NCBI GenBank assembly: GCA_021927905.1
Contig: BLLK01000022.1
Location: forward strand, 3,348,001-3,412,000
Reading direction: 5' to 3'
DNA: 64,000 nucleotides
DNA from: Chaetoceros tenuissimus
Lineage: Eukaryota; Bacillariophyta; Thalassiosirophyceae; Chaetocerotales; Chaetocerotaceae
This document shows, piece by piece, positions 1 through 10,702 of this stretch. Each line of letters begins with the position of its first letter. Within the stretch, counting starts at the first letter, position 1. A program made the position numbers and the translations under genes. The notes beneath the pieces were generated by a model. That model did no database searches, was not told where the DNA came from, and saw nothing but the letters and a program-made list of their open reading frames with translations.

Positions 1-234
1 CCATGGTCCATGGTGTCCTCTAGTACTTTTCGCTGGTTGTCTGCATCTATGTTTCGAGGCAGCTCTAGCTCTCTCAGTATTTGCAGAGAAAAGACAACCA
101 AAGCGAAGATTGCTCCATAAAGTATGTGTTTCATCTTTATTTATAAGTGCACAAGCAAAGTTATTTAGTTACCATGAATTCGTTCTGCTGAATGCCAATT
201 GTCTAGACTTGATCGATAAACTACGTTGTTAGAT

Positions 235-1050
235 TTATGAGCTATTGGATGACTGTTGGCATTGCCAAAAGTGGCCGTTGGTGTGCTTTCGTGCTGTCTG
301 GTTTATTATCCCTGTTCTGTTGGGATTGGACTTCAGCACACCCTTGCAGAGTGCACGTAGTGCTTCAATGGCTCCTTTTCTCTGTTCAATTGTAGTTTTG
401 TTTGCTACATATAGTTTTCTTACTGCAATGTGATGCTTAGTTGGATGTCCTGCTTTGGAGGCATAGTCCGCTAAGTTCGTTTCTCCTCGTTTCCAGTGGA
501 TGTGGAATTGTTTTTGGTCAATTGCTCTGGTGTCCCTGAGCCAGTAGAAACGCATGTCCATGGTTCTGGATGCTTTTTGTTTCATTTCTCCAATTAATAT
601 TCCATGGGCACATTTATTATCAAATTGTAGTGGTGTTGGACCTTGTGGATGTCCCATTTTGATTGCTGCTTGGCGAATTAATAATCCTTCTTTTGCATTC
701 ATGTATCCTTCGCCTGTCTCTGACTCTTGGGTGGAGCTCATTACAGCTTCAATGATTTTGCAGAGTACAAATACTGGGTGATTATGTGGTGGTGGCGGAT
801 CATGTTCGAGGATTGGTAATTTTGGCTTGCTGCTGAAGTAATGGTAACCGCCTGCTCTGGATCTGGCTTTTGGCTCAGTTAGATAGGATGCATCGGTATG
901 GATCCACAAGTGCATGTCACTTGCTTTGTAGACAATTTCGGCATTTGGATGTGTTGCGGCATAGTCGAGAAAGTGTGTAATTTTCTGTTTCATTTCTCTC
1001 CATGTGCTTGTCGACATGTGTGCTGCAATAGATCCAATGGATGGTAACAT
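235..1050 (-). pseudogene. RNase H part of the Copia element, out of frame with its RT
   Basis: The 271-codon frame continues the retroelement: FLFYARAID (visible just upstream in the same frame) and MLPSIGSIAAHM are the usual lead-in to Copia RNase H, followed by HTDASY, RAGGYHYF and the HWKRGETNLADYASKAGH block. The preceding RT frame (positions above about 1101) reads into a different frame at the matching point, so a one- or two-base indel lies near 1095-1101. The listed start is only the first Met of the open segment; the true protein would have been continuous with RT. Confidence 0.75.
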
Positions 1051-2917
1051 GGTCGAATCGATTGCTCGAGCATAGAAGAGGAATACACCGATGACTTGCT
1101 AAATATGTCAGTTGTTCTTTGGTCATGTCCGTGGGCACTGTTTCCTTTGCATATTGTACCTTTTCTCCATATTTTATTTTGGCACATGGATGTGGTGAAT
1201 GCTGGGGATGGTTGGGGAACTTGTGTTGGAATCGAGCAATCGCTTTTTTGACATAGTCTGGCATTGTTATTCTCACTGTTCGTTTTTTATAGTCCCAATC
1301 CAAATGTAAACCTAAGAAAATTTTTCCTTCAAAGTCTTTTGTGATGGTGTATTTTTCTTCTAATGCATTGATGAGGTGATTTGCATCGTCTTGACTGGTG
1401 TATCGTACTCCAAAGTCATCGACCACCAAGCTAAATACCGTTCCTCTTGTTTTGTGTTTGAAAAGTCCTGGTGTGTAGCCTGCTCTTTCATATCCATGTA
1501 GCTTTAAGTGCTTTACTAATTGGACATATGCGAGTCGACCTGCTTGTGGCAGTCCATACATGCCCTTGTTGATGCGCACAAGGATACGATCACCTTGAAA
1601 TTTTTCTTCCAAATTGTGTTTGTGAATGAACTCTTGTGGGAACACCCATCGTGGTAGCCACATGTATTCAGGGTCGTCCATTGGCGTTTCTAAATAGAAG
1701 TCCTTGATGTTGATGTTCATGAACTTGGCAAGTGGAGTTGATAGGACACTGTTGAATAGTACTTTCGCCGTTGTTATATCTGCAGTTGGCGTGTACGTCT
1801 CTCCTTCATATTGGACCTTATCCCCTCCCACTGTGATTCGTACTCGGAAGGGATCTTCTTTTTGCGGTCTGAAGTCTGCACAGATTCTTGCATAGGTGCC
1901 TTTTTTACCTTTTGGCATCTCTTCTGGCGTGATAAATTCAATGGTGTTTGTTCCTTTGATCCCTCTTGTCTTACTTCCGGTGTGTAGCCGGGATAATTCT
2001 CGATATGAACCTTCACTCCACCTCTTACCATCTTTCCCTTTGAGAAGTTCTCGTAGTTCCAGTAGCTTTCCAGTTTCTTCGTCTAGTACTGCATTTAGGT
2101 AGTGTTTGTGGAATTGTGTTTTGATGAACTCTTCTTCACATGCTGATAACAGTACCTCTTCTGCTTCATTGGCTTGACGAATCAATTCCTCTTCCTCTTC
2201 TGTAAGGTTGAGGGTGGAGCAGACATAAGCAAATTCAGATTTTTGTGTACTTTTGCGATCTCTTCTTGACTGTCGCGTTGCTCTTGCCTTATGTGTGTTT
2301 CGCTCCTCTTGTATTCGTCGCAATTGATCTTTGTGTACCTGTCGTCGCAGTCGACTTTTGAGTGCCTCTACTTTACTTGTAGTTGTGTCTTCTTGACTTG
2401 GCTTTTGCACCCTTGGAAGTTTGGTACTATGTGCTTGCTGTGTTGCTTTTGGCACCCTTGGAACTTCATTACTCTTTTTCTGTTGCACCCTTGGAACTTC
2501 GACATTCTCTGCTGCTACTGGAGTTTCTATTTGCTTTGCTTGTTGCTCCTGTTTTGCTGCCTTGTCTTTATTTTGAAACAATTCATTGAGGTCGGTCAAT
2601 GTGTCATGGTTGTCTTGTTCCAGTGGTGGTAATACCTGATTCTTGAGTCGATCCTTGATTGCCTTTCGTAGTAATTGCACAGCTGATCTCAAAAGTACGT
2701 CTTCGCTTGCTATTGGCATACGGATGTCATTGTGTGGGAACCAACATAGTGTGTCACTAATGCGTGTTCCTCCAGTATCAGGGATAAAGATTCGGAAACA
2801 TCTATAATGCCTCATCGCTGGTCCAACAGAATATCCTTTCATTGCATGTGGTGCAAAAGAGTTTCGGTCCTTTGGTAGGACATGTGCCAGTACCTTCATT
2901 CCTGGTGGTGCCAACAG
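235..2917 (-). mobile_element. 5'-truncated Copia-type retrotransposon fragment (post-integrase region, reverse transcriptase, RNase H)
   Basis: Translated on the minus strand, this stretch has the order of the C-terminal part of a Copia polyprotein. It starts with a segment containing GPAMRHYRCFRIFIPDTGG, as found after the integrase core in many such elements. A low-complexity linker follows, then a reverse transcriptase with NIKDFYLETP (first Asp), YGLPQAG and the catalytic VDD box, then an RNase H domain starting with IHTDASY and ending near ADYASKAGHPTKHH. Gag, protease and integrase core are absent, and I see no LTR in the 234 bp beyond the RNase H stop. The left (5') border is the in-frame junction with the RING/HA gene at about 2917. 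A frame break near 1095-1101 separates RT from RNase H. It is a dead, truncated copy. Confidence 0.85.
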
Positions 2918-4033
2918 AGTTCCTGATTTCATTGTCCTTAGTCTTGCACACCAATTTCCTAATGCTTTATTGTCTTTGCATTCCCTTGGAACTGAACAGT
3001 GACCATGTTTCTCTTTGTAAGCCTTTAATTCATGAAAATTTTCATCAAAGGTTGGTGATGTTGTCCACCTAAAGCCCATATCATCCAGCACCTTCATTCT
3101 CTTCTTTGTCAGCTTGTAATCTGGATGTTTGTATTTCTTACAAGTTCCTGCTTTGATCAATCTCATGGAAGAGCACCATGATCCAAGCCCGCTGTATGTT
3201 TTCGGAACGTTGACATGTCCATATTTCTTTTTAAAGTCTCGAAGAGAGCACAGCCGTTCCTCGAATGTTAAGCGTTCCTTTTGTTTTTTTCCTTTTTGAG
3301 TCGCCACAATCTTCTTGGAGCTAGCAAACTGAATTTGTGCTTGACTTTCTCTCCTAGACTTAAGGTCGTTAAGCCTGTCCTTGGATGACTCTCTTATCTG
3401 GCTTTTTCTCGCCCAAGATTCAGTTGGTTTGTTCCTACCATCGATCTCTTCTTGTACGGCTTCATAAGTCTCGAAAGTACGCTTCTTTCGATTATCATGT
3501 TTCCTTTGAATCTTTTCTTGAAGCATTTTATATCTCGTCAACAGCCGACCCATCATTTCATCTCTTCTCAAACTTTCAAAAGACACACTATGGTCACGAC
3601 ATGTTGGGCATGGTCCAACACCAGCTTTGATTGATTCTTGAATGCATTTACAACAGAACCTATGGCAGCATGAGGGAATAATGTAGGGATCTGATAGGAT
3701 ATTTGAACATAAACCGCATGCAAACTTGTGATTGATGTCCTTCACGCTAGCTTCATTTGCTTCTTGTTCTTTGCCGCTGTCGTTATCACTGCAATCATCA
3801 CTAGCGTGTTTATCATCCTCTTCTTCTTCTTCTTCTTCAGAGTATTTGTCATCACTTCCATCTTCATATTCGTCCTCCTCCTCTAGTAGGTCTTCTTCTT
3901 CTTCGATGTCTTCATCATTATCGTGTTCCTCTGTCAACACATCGTCATCCGAGAAGTAGTCAGTGTAGCTTTTTCTATCTCTTCTTCTCGAGGATCGACG
4001 AAGCTCGCTTTCTTGATGTAGCTGCTGGCTCAT
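917..4033 (-). CDS. Chimeric ORF: RING finger + two HA repeats fused in frame to Copia reverse transcriptase
   Basis: Open frame of 1,038 codons. Residues 1-100 are basic then very acidic. A C3HC4 RING finger lies at about 106-145 (CGLC, CCHRFCCKC, CPTC). Two helicase-associated (HA, PF03457-type) repeats follow at about 256-323 and 328-372. The second repeat stops inside its expected sequence at MKSGT, and from residue 373 the protein is retroelement: post-integrase segment, then RT with Asp778 and Asp872/Asp873. After about residue 978 the frame leaves the RNase H frame and the last 60 residues are spurious. RING proteins usually act as E3 ubiquitin ligases; the role of HA repeats in diatoms is unknown. 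The N-terminus and upstream DNA match the two neighbouring paralogues, so this was a RING/HA gene whose 3' part was replaced. Whether the fusion is expressed cannot be judged from the sequence. Confidence 0.75.
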   Translation of the reverse strand: MSQQLHQESELRRSSRRRDRKSYTDYFSDDDVLTEEHDNDEDIEEEEDLLEEEDEYEDGSDDKYSEEEEEEEDDKHASDDCSDNDSGKEQEANEASVKDINHKFACGLCSNILSDPYIIPSCCHRFCCKCIQESIKAGVGPCPTCRDHSVSFESLRRDEMMGRLLTRYKMLQEKIQRKHDNRKKRTFETYEAVQEEIDGRNKPTESWARKSQIRESSKDRLNDLKSRRESQAQIQFASSKKIVATQKGKKQKERLTFEERLCSLRDFKKKYGHVNVPKTYSGLGSWCSSMRLIKAGTCKKYKHPDYKLTKKRMKVLDDMGFRWTTSPTFDENFHELKAYKEKHGHCSVPRECKDNKALGNWCARLRTMKSGTLLAPPGMKVLAHVLPKDRNSFAPHAMKGYSVGPAMRHYRCFRIFIPDTGGTRISDTLCWFPHNDIRMPIASEDVLLRSAVQLLRKAIKDRLKNQVLPPLEQDNHDTLTDLNELFQNKDKAAKQEQQAKQIETPVAAENVEVPRVQQKKSNEVPRVPKATQQAHSTKLPRVQKPSQEDTTTSKVEALKSRLRRQVHKDQLRRIQEERNTHKARATRQSRRDRKSTQKSEFAYVCSTLNLTEEEEELIRQANEAEEVLLSACEEEFIKTQFHKHYLNAVLDEETGKLLELRELLKGKDGKRWSEGSYRELSRLHTGSKTRGIKGTNTIEFITPEEMPKGKKGTYARICADFRPQKEDPFRVRITVGGDKVQYEGETYTPTADITTAKVLFNSVLSTPLAKFMNINIKDFYLETPMDDPEYMWLPRWVFPQEFIHKHNLEEKFQGDRILVRINKGMYGLPQAGRLAYVQLVKHLKLHGYERAGYTPGLFKHKTRGTVFSLVVDDFGVRYTSQDDANHLINALEEKYTITKDFEGKIFLGLHLDWDYKKRTVRITMPDYVKKAIARFQHKFPNHPQHSPHPCAKIKYGEKVQYAKETVPTDMTKEQLTYLASHRCIPLLCSSNRFDHVTIHWIYCSTHVDKHMERNETENYTLSRLCRNTSKCRNCLQSK

Positions 4034-4479
4034 GATAGAATCATCAAGGTAGTGGGTTCATTCTTTAATAGATTAGGTACTGCAAAATACATTCTCATTG
4101 ACAACAGCAGACCACAGAAAAGAAAAAATCGTCCACGAGCAGTTGACAGTTTGATGACATGCCATAAACATAATTGGCTATCTACATAGCTCTTCACAAT
4201 TTCAAAACCAATGACGTGACTTCGCTTTTTCTTTTTACATCTCTTTACGCCATATATAAAAATAGTTCTAACGGCTTCACTCCTGCTCATATTTTCTAGC
4301 GACTATCTACAAAAAAGCGCAGATAAATGATCCACCATACGAGTATCAGATGATTATGTCTTTCACCTCTTTCCTCATTCTACTTATAGAATATGAACAA
4401 ATTCAAACTTTAAAATTCATGAGAGACATTTATTTATTCAGATACATATTAAAAATTATATTCCAGCTCTTTCTTTTTT
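4034..4479. other. Intergenic spacer of the RING/HA cluster with a duplicated upstream region
   Basis: No gene. The part next to the start at 4033 (about 4045-4215) resembles the DNA upstream of the starts at 6971 and 9016. Shared blocks include GGGTTCATTCTT, the ACATAGCTCTTC block and a block around CCAATGAC. The cluster therefore arose by duplication of gene plus promoter. About 4320-4440 similarly matches the 3' flank at about 7265-7350. Confidence 0.6.
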
Positions 4480-6971
4480 CTACAATCTGAGTTTCCAGTT
4501 GAAACCCATTTTATCTAATTGCGCAATCCTCTCCTCAGTGAGCTTGTGATCTGGACTTTCACTATCAGCCTTCGTACCAAATTTCTTTTTGCGTAAATCT
4601 CCTACCCAAAAGCCCAAGCTCTTTTTCTCTTGATAAACGTAAGGGACGTTACAATGACCATGTTTGGCTTTGAACTGCCGCAAGTCATCCATATGCTCAT
4701 CAAAAGTTCGCAAACTATTCCATTGAAATCCAATTCTATCCAACTCTATTATTCTTTCCTCATTGAGCTGTAAGGACTGGTGATTTACTGGTTGCAGTTT
4801 CCCAGCTCTGATCCTACGAAGTTTGGAAACCCAGTGTCCAAGCTTCATATTATTTTTCTCTTTAGTTGAAACATAGCAGTCACCATGCTTTGCTTTGTAA
4901 TCTTTCAAGTCTCTGACATAGTCCTCAAAGATCTCATCTTGATAAGAGGGTCCCGGTGCCCATTCGAATCCTAAAGCATCCAATTTTGCAATCCTTGCTT
5001 TCGTCAATTTTGTTTTTGAACTTGTATAAGGTCTCCCTGTACCTGCTCTCATGGTTCGAATCCTGAATACCCAGTTTACCAAAGCAGGATCTTCCTTATA
5101 ATTAGAAGATGTAACATTGCAATGACCCTTCTTCTGTTTGAAAGTTAGAAGTGCCCTATAATTATCATCAAAAGACCGATTGAATTTCCATGTAAACCCG
5201 AGATTGCTCAATTTTTCAATCATTTCTTTTGTAAGTTCATAGTCACCACCATTGATATGTGTCCTCTTCAGTCTTGATTGTCTAATATGTTCACAAAATG
5301 ATCCCATGCCATTTTCTGTGTATGTCTTTGGGATATTACAATGACCATGTATTTGTTTGTATTCCTCCATTAGCTCAAGGCGTTCTTCAAATGTCAGTCC
5401 TTTCATTTCATCTAGTTTTTGTTTCTTTCTTTTTCGAGTTTCATTGGCATTGGAACCAGTCTGACATTTATTTCCTCCCTTTAGGGTAGTTACCATAGAC
5501 TTTTTCTTTCTCTTCCCTTTTTGCAGGATTGTAATTGTCTGGTTATCATCGTATGAACCCTCTGATTGTTTGTTCATACTATGTTCTTCAACACTTTGAT
5601 CTTTCCTCTCAATTGTTTTCTCTAAAGCTTTCTCGTAACGTGTGAACTTTTTGATAGCTACATCAGAAGGTGCATTCCCGTTTGCAGATTCTACTACATT
5701 TGCCTCCATCTTTCCTTGAGACCTTTGCGATTTTATCCTCCATCGAAAGCCAAGTTTTTCCAACCTCTTTATCCGTTCGGGAGTGAGCTTAGAGTTTCCA
5801 GTATTGGGTCTAGTTCCTGATTTCATCAACCTTAGTCTTGAACACCAATTCCCTAATGTTTTATTTGCTTTGTATTCCTTTGGGACGATACAGTGGCCAT
5901 ATCTCTCTTTGAATGCTTTTAATTCATACAAATATTCATCAAAGGTTTGTGTTATTGTCCACCTGAAGCCCATATCTTCCAGTACCTTCATTCTTTTTTG
6001 CGTCAACTTGAATTCTGGGTTCGAAAATTGCTTGCATGTCCCCGCTCTAATCAGTCTCATAGTGGAGCACCATCTTCCAAGTCCTTCATGACAAGACAAG
6101 TCACTACAATCTTTTGGAACGTTAATATGACCATATTTCTTTTTGAAGTCTCGAAGGCATCGGAGGCGTTCATTGAAAGTAAGAACATCATTTGAAGATT
6201 TCGCTTTCCGCTTCTTGTTTTCCGGAGCTGCAGCAACCTTTTTGCCACTAGAAGATTTCACCTGTGCCCTTTGTTTCGTAGCCTTTCGCTCGCTCCTACG
6301 ATTGGTTTCAGAAGAATTCTCATTACTAGATGACTCAATCTTTCGCTTTTTTCTTGTCCGACGTGTAGCAAGTTCCGTCAACCTATCAGACTCTTCTTGA
6401 ATGGTTTCTTTAATTTCAAGAGATCCCTTCTTGTGAGTCTCATGCTTCTCTTCCTCTATCCTCTTCTTTTGAATCTTTTCTTGAAGCATTTTATATCTCG
6501 CTAACAATCGACCCATCATTTCATCTCTTCTCAAACTTTCAAAAGACACACTATGGTCACGACATGTTGGGCATGGTCCAACACCAGCTTTGATTGACTC
6601 TTGAATGCATTTACAACAGAATCTATGACAGCATGCGGGTATAATGTAGGGATCTGATAAGATATTTGAACATAAACCGCATGCAAACTTGTGATTGATG
6701 TCCTTCACACTGGCTTTATGTGCTTCTTCTTCTTCGCCGTTGTCATTATCACTGCTATCATCACTGACACTTGCTTCTTCTGTTCTTCTTGGATATAATC
6801 GTTATCACTTCCATCTTCATATTCTTCCTCCTCTAGTTCTTCTTCTTCGATATTATCATCTTCATGTTCTGTCAACGTATCGTCATCCGAGAAGTAGCCA
6901 CTGTAGCTTTTTCTATTCCTTCTCCTTGACGACCGGCGAAGCTCCCTTTCTTGCTGTTGCTGTTGGCTCAT
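4480..6971 (-). CDS. RING-finger / six-HA-repeat protein (frame break near the N-terminus)
   Basis: The main open frame (4480..6708, 742 codons) begins just before the RING finger (CGLC..CCHRFCCKC..CPTC) and carries six HA repeats, each with a (Y/H)GHCNVP-like core and a GFxW end. The conserved family N-terminus MSQQQQQERELRRSS is in another frame at 6705..6971. Compared with the paralogue at 7397, an extra 8 bases (tgttcttc, around 6780-6787) put the two parts out of frame. Either the first exon is broken and translation starts at the Met at 6708, or the 8 bases are an assembly error. The RING suggests ubiquitin ligase activity; the HA repeats have no firm function. Of the three paralogues this one has the full repeat set. 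Confidence 0.75.
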
Positions 6972-7396
6972 GGTAAACTTTTTAAGGTGGTGGGTTCATT
7001 CTTGAATAGATCAGGTACTTAAAAATATACTTTCTCATTGATGATGACAACAACAGAAAATTCTGTGAAAGAAAATCTTTCCTCTTGTTGTGTGTCGACA
7101 TTGACATCTACACACAATTTGGCTATCTACATAGCTCTTCAAGAAACAAAACCAATGACCATGAATTAGCTTTTTCTTTTTCCATCTCTTCATTTTTTCA
7201 TCTCACCATATTCCTAAAACCGTATTCGTATCTGAATCTATTCAACTCGGATCTTCACACTTTCTATTGATAAATGGTCCATTCATTAGAGGGTTATATC
7301 TTTCGCCTCTATCTTTACTCTACTTACAGAATATGAACACGTAAAATAAAAATTATATACTCAATTCATTTGAGACAGTACAGCTCTTTCCTCTGT
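6972..7396. other. Intergenic spacer, duplicated promoter-like region
   Basis: No gene. It carries the same upstream blocks as 4045-4215 and 9020-9240. The half nearer 7396 is the AT-rich 3' flank of the next paralogue. Confidence 0.55.
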
Positions 7397-9016
7397 CTAC
7401 ATTCTGAGTCTCCAGTTAAAACCCATTTCATCCAATTGTGCAATCCTCTCCTTGGTAAGCTTGCGATCCGGACCTCCATTATCAACCGTCTTACCAAGTT
7501 TTTTACTGCGTATTCTTCCTACCCAACGGCCCAAGCTCTTGTTCTCTGAATAAAGGAAAGGGACATCGCAATGACCATTTTTAGCTTTGAACTCGCACAA
7601 GTCATCCATGTACTCATCAAAAGTTTTCCGGCCTTTCCATTTGAATCCAATACTATCCAATTCCTTTATTCTTTCTTCAGTGAGCTGTAAGGATGGGGAT
7701 TTACCTGGTTGCAGCGTGCCAGCCCTGACTGCACGTATTTTGGAAACCCAATATCTAAGCTTTATATGATCCTTATCTGTGGTTGAAACATTGATATCGT
7801 CATGCTTTTCTTTATAAGCTTTGAAGTCTCTGACATAATCCTCAAAAGTTGCAACCCATTTGAATCCTAAAGCATCCAATTTTGCAATTCTTGCATCCGT
7901 CAATTTTGCTTCTGGTCTCTTGAAATTCTGCATAGTGCCTGCTTTCATACGACGAATCCGGACTACCCAAGATCCCAAAGTGCAGTGTCCCGATTTGTAT
8001 CTCGCGGGAACATTACAATGGCCTTTTTCCTCTTTGAAACTTTGTAGTGCACTGAAATAAAAATCAAAAGACCGATCGAATTTCCATGTAAACCCTAATT
8101 CATCCAATTGTTCAATCCTCTCTTTCGTAAGTTTGTATGTAGCCAGTTTGCCTTGTTTCGCAGATCCTAATTTTATCTGTCTAATATATTTGCAAAAGCG
8201 TCCCATGCTTTCATTTGTACTTGGGATATTACAGTGGCCATGCTTCTCTTTGTATTTCTTCATGATATCAAGGCGTTCCTCGAATGTTAAGCGTTCCTTT
8301 TGTTTTTTTCCTTTTTGAGTCACCACAATCTTCTTGGAGCTAGCAAACTGAATTTGTGCTTGACTTTCTCTCCTAGACTTAAGGTCGTTAAGCCTGTTCT
8401 TGGATGACTCTCTCTTCTGCCTTTTCCTTGCCCGAGTTTCAGTTGCTTTGTTCTTATCATCATTCTCTTCTTGTACGGCTTCATAAGTCTCGAAAGTACG
8501 CTTCTCTTGAGTGTCGTGTTTCTTTTGAATCTTATCTTGCAGCATTTTATATCTAGCCAACAGCCGACCCATCATTTCATCTCTTCTCAAACTCTCAAAA
8601 GACACACTATGGTCACGACATGTTGGACATGGTCCAATACCAGCTTGAATTGACTCCTGAATGCATTTGCAACAGAACCTATGACAGCATGCAGGAATGA
8701 TATAAGGATCTGATAAGATATTTGAACATAAGCCACATGCAAACTTAGTATTGACGTCCTCGACACTAGCTTTATTTGATACTTCTTTTTTGTCGCTGTC
8801 GTTATCACTGCTATCATCACCAACACATGCTTCTTCTTGGATATAATCTTCATCACTTCCATCTTTATATTCTTCCCCTAGATCTTCTTCCTCGATATCA
8901 TCATCTTCATGTTCTGTAAACATATCGTCATGTGAGAAGTAGTCGCTGAAACTCTTTCTATTTCTGGTCCTTGACGACCGACGAAGCTCCCTTTCTTGCT
9001 GTATCTGTTGACTCAT
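7397..9016 (-). CDS. RING-finger / four-HA-repeat protein
   Basis: 539 codons from the family start MSQQIQQERELRRSS; the frame is open 132 bases further upstream, but the paralogues support the start at 9016. Order: basic N-terminus, acidic stretch, C3HC4 RING (CGLC..CCHRFCCKC..CPTC), charged linker, four HA repeats. The linker up to RLTFEERL is almost identical to that of the chimeric gene at 917..4033. The HA repeats match repeats 3-6 of the gene at 4480, so this copy lacks repeats 1-2 with a clean, in-frame junction at the linker/repeat boundary. The RING segments of all three genes are nearly identical, which suggests recent gene conversion. Probable E3 ligase-like protein; substrate unknown. 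Confidence 0.85.
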   Translation of the reverse strand: MSQQIQQERELRRSSRTRNRKSFSDYFSHDDMFTEHEDDDIEEEDLGEEYKDGSDEDYIQEEACVGDDSSDNDSDKKEVSNKASVEDVNTKFACGLCSNILSDPYIIPACCHRFCCKCIQESIQAGIGPCPTCRDHSVSFESLRRDEMMGRLLARYKMLQDKIQKKHDTQEKRTFETYEAVQEENDDKNKATETRARKRQKRESSKNRLNDLKSRRESQAQIQFASSKKIVVTQKGKKQKERLTFEERLDIMKKYKEKHGHCNIPSTNESMGRFCKYIRQIKLGSAKQGKLATYKLTKERIEQLDELGFTWKFDRSFDFYFSALQSFKEEKGHCNVPARYKSGHCTLGSWVVRIRRMKAGTMQNFKRPEAKLTDARIAKLDALGFKWVATFEDYVRDFKAYKEKHDDINVSTTDKDHIKLRYWVSKIRAVRAGTLQPGKSPSLQLTEERIKELDSIGFKWKGRKTFDEYMDDLCEFKAKNGHCDVPFLYSENKSLGRWVGRIRSKKLGKTVDNGGPDRKLTKERIAQLDEMGFNWRLRM

Positions 9017-9464
9017 CGTAGACTGTTGAAGGTAGTGTGTTAATTCTTTGAATAGATCAGGTACTCTATACTTTGTCGATGATACATGAATTATGGATAC
9101 TCTCAAAAGAACATTTTTTCTGTGGAAGAGATTTGACATTGACATCAACAGTATAAGTGGCTATCTACATAGCTTTTCAAGAAACAATTTCAAACCAATG
9201 ACCATAGCACCATAGCTTTTTCATTTTTTATCTCTTCATGATGTTATCACGCCATATACCTCAGACTATATTTAAATCTTTTCATATCAGATCTTCATTC
9301 TTTCTATAATTTCAGCACTAGACTAAGCCCATATGAATATCCAATAAAAAATAAATCAACTCCATCAAAGCTGAAAAGAATGGATATTAGAATATTTTTA
9401 TCTGGACATATTGAATTTATGCCTTTTTCTAATTCAAAACAAAATTTTTTAACCACACATCGTA
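9017..9464. other. Intergenic, upstream region of the RING/HA gene
   Basis: No gene. Positions 9025-9240 resemble the upstream regions of the two paralogues; the remainder is AT-rich with nothing recognisable. Confidence 0.5.
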
Positions 9465-10435
9465 TTACAAGTACAATGGCTTGTAAACATTTGGCATGTA
9501 CTCTGACTTTGAACCTGGTGCTATTCTAGTAACATCTACCTTCAATACAGATGTAGCCGATAAAGCAATCAAGTCTTCATCCATTGTCATGAGTTCCTTT
9601 GCATCTGACTCTACAGTAGCAACGCTCACAAGTTTATATCCATCTTCATCCTTTGTCTGTGGTAAATCTATCCATTCACTACTTGTAGGAACAGAGACAA
9701 TATGCATACCACTTGCAATAGGAGAATTCTCATCAAGACCCGCTAGTAAATTTCCCATGACCCCCATTGCATTTTGTGCATCTTTGGCTTTATCCGCAAG
9801 CTGTTCTTGTTTCTGGATAGAATCAATTTCATCAGAACTACTGCATGAATCCTTCATCAATGCAGTCCATTGAATTTCATCCTGTTCCCCATTGTCTTTT
9901 TGATTCTTTAGCAAAGTCTCACCATGAAACAATTCCACACGAAAACCATTCTCAATCGCAATATCAAACGTAGTCCATTGTGACGCAAGTGGTTGAGAAT
10001 TCATACCAAAATTCTTCCATTCTCTTCCATCTTTTGCAATATGAGATGGAACTCTCACTTCAATCCCCGCCAATACATAGGAAGGAATACCGGAACTAAC
10101 AGAAATTCAATGGTAGGTCTTACTTGCAAATATTCCAAATCTGCAGGCCACCAAAGTTCTTCATTGGAAGAAGGATCTACAAACTCTTGTGCAATGGTTT
10201 GTACCTCTTCAGTATTACGATCAATACCACTTCCTATCAGACGTGTGAGATTGATTGTCTCCTCACCTACTATTTCTACATGCCATCTTGGGAAGTTATT
10301 TACGTAGCTTCCTGGTAGAAATTGGCTTTGTCCACCTGATTTTCCAACGATTTTGATGTTTCCTGTAATGAGTGCAGATGACAGTTGCGATAAAGAAATC
10401 ACTGCAAAGAAAATGGATTGTAACGTCGTCTTCAT
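9465..10435 (-). CDS. Secreted protein of unknown family, split by a frameshift
   Basis: The 5' part (10055..10435) starts MKTTLQSIFFAVISLSQLSSA, a clear signal peptide, and reads to EYLQVRPTIEFLLVP. The continuation is in another frame: GIPSYVLAGIEVRVPSHI, open to the stop at 9465. The two halves join without loss if one base is gained or lost near 10085-10098. The short gt..ag stretch there (28 bp) has the wrong length to restore the frame, so I do not read it as an intron. The combined protein would be about 320 residues, without transmembrane segments after the signal and with few cysteines. I do not recognise the family. Pseudogene or sequence error are both possible. Confidence 0.5.
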
Positions 10436-10702
10436 TCTTTTCTATATCGCTTGTCTATATGTTCTTTCCTGTAATGTTAGTTTAGGATCCAGCTGAGATT
10501 AACTGATGAGAGGATGCATGCAGTCAAGTGTTTTATCGTAACAACTCTAAGAATCAATGATTCATTTTGTTCATGTCATCATTCTTTCAAAAGAATGAGT
10601 GGTCGCCCTAGAGCAACTATGACGTATGACTAGACGAGTAAGTACTCTCCGGGTATCTAAACATCATAAAAATTCTCTTTTCTTTCCATCTCTTTCTTTT
10701 TC

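Noticed and set aside
1..234. LTR of the Copia element
   Set aside because: No matching copy or TG..CA-bounded repeat is visible within the window; only part of the element is present.
2291..2632. Plus-strand ORF of 113 codons
   Set aside because: Antisense of the chimeric RING/RT frame; Leu/Cys-rich random composition.
3732..3959. Plus-strand Ser-rich ORF (75 codons)
   Set aside because: It is the antisense shadow of the Glu/Asp-rich segment of the RING gene.
4030..4290. 86-codon minus-strand ORF upstream of the chimeric gene
   Set aside because: Lies in the duplicated promoter region; not conserved as a frame in the two paralogous upstream regions.
10094..10121. A 28-bp gt..ag segment as an intron in the secreted-protein gene
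   Set aside because: Too short, and removing it does not restore the reading frame; a single-base frame break explains the data better.
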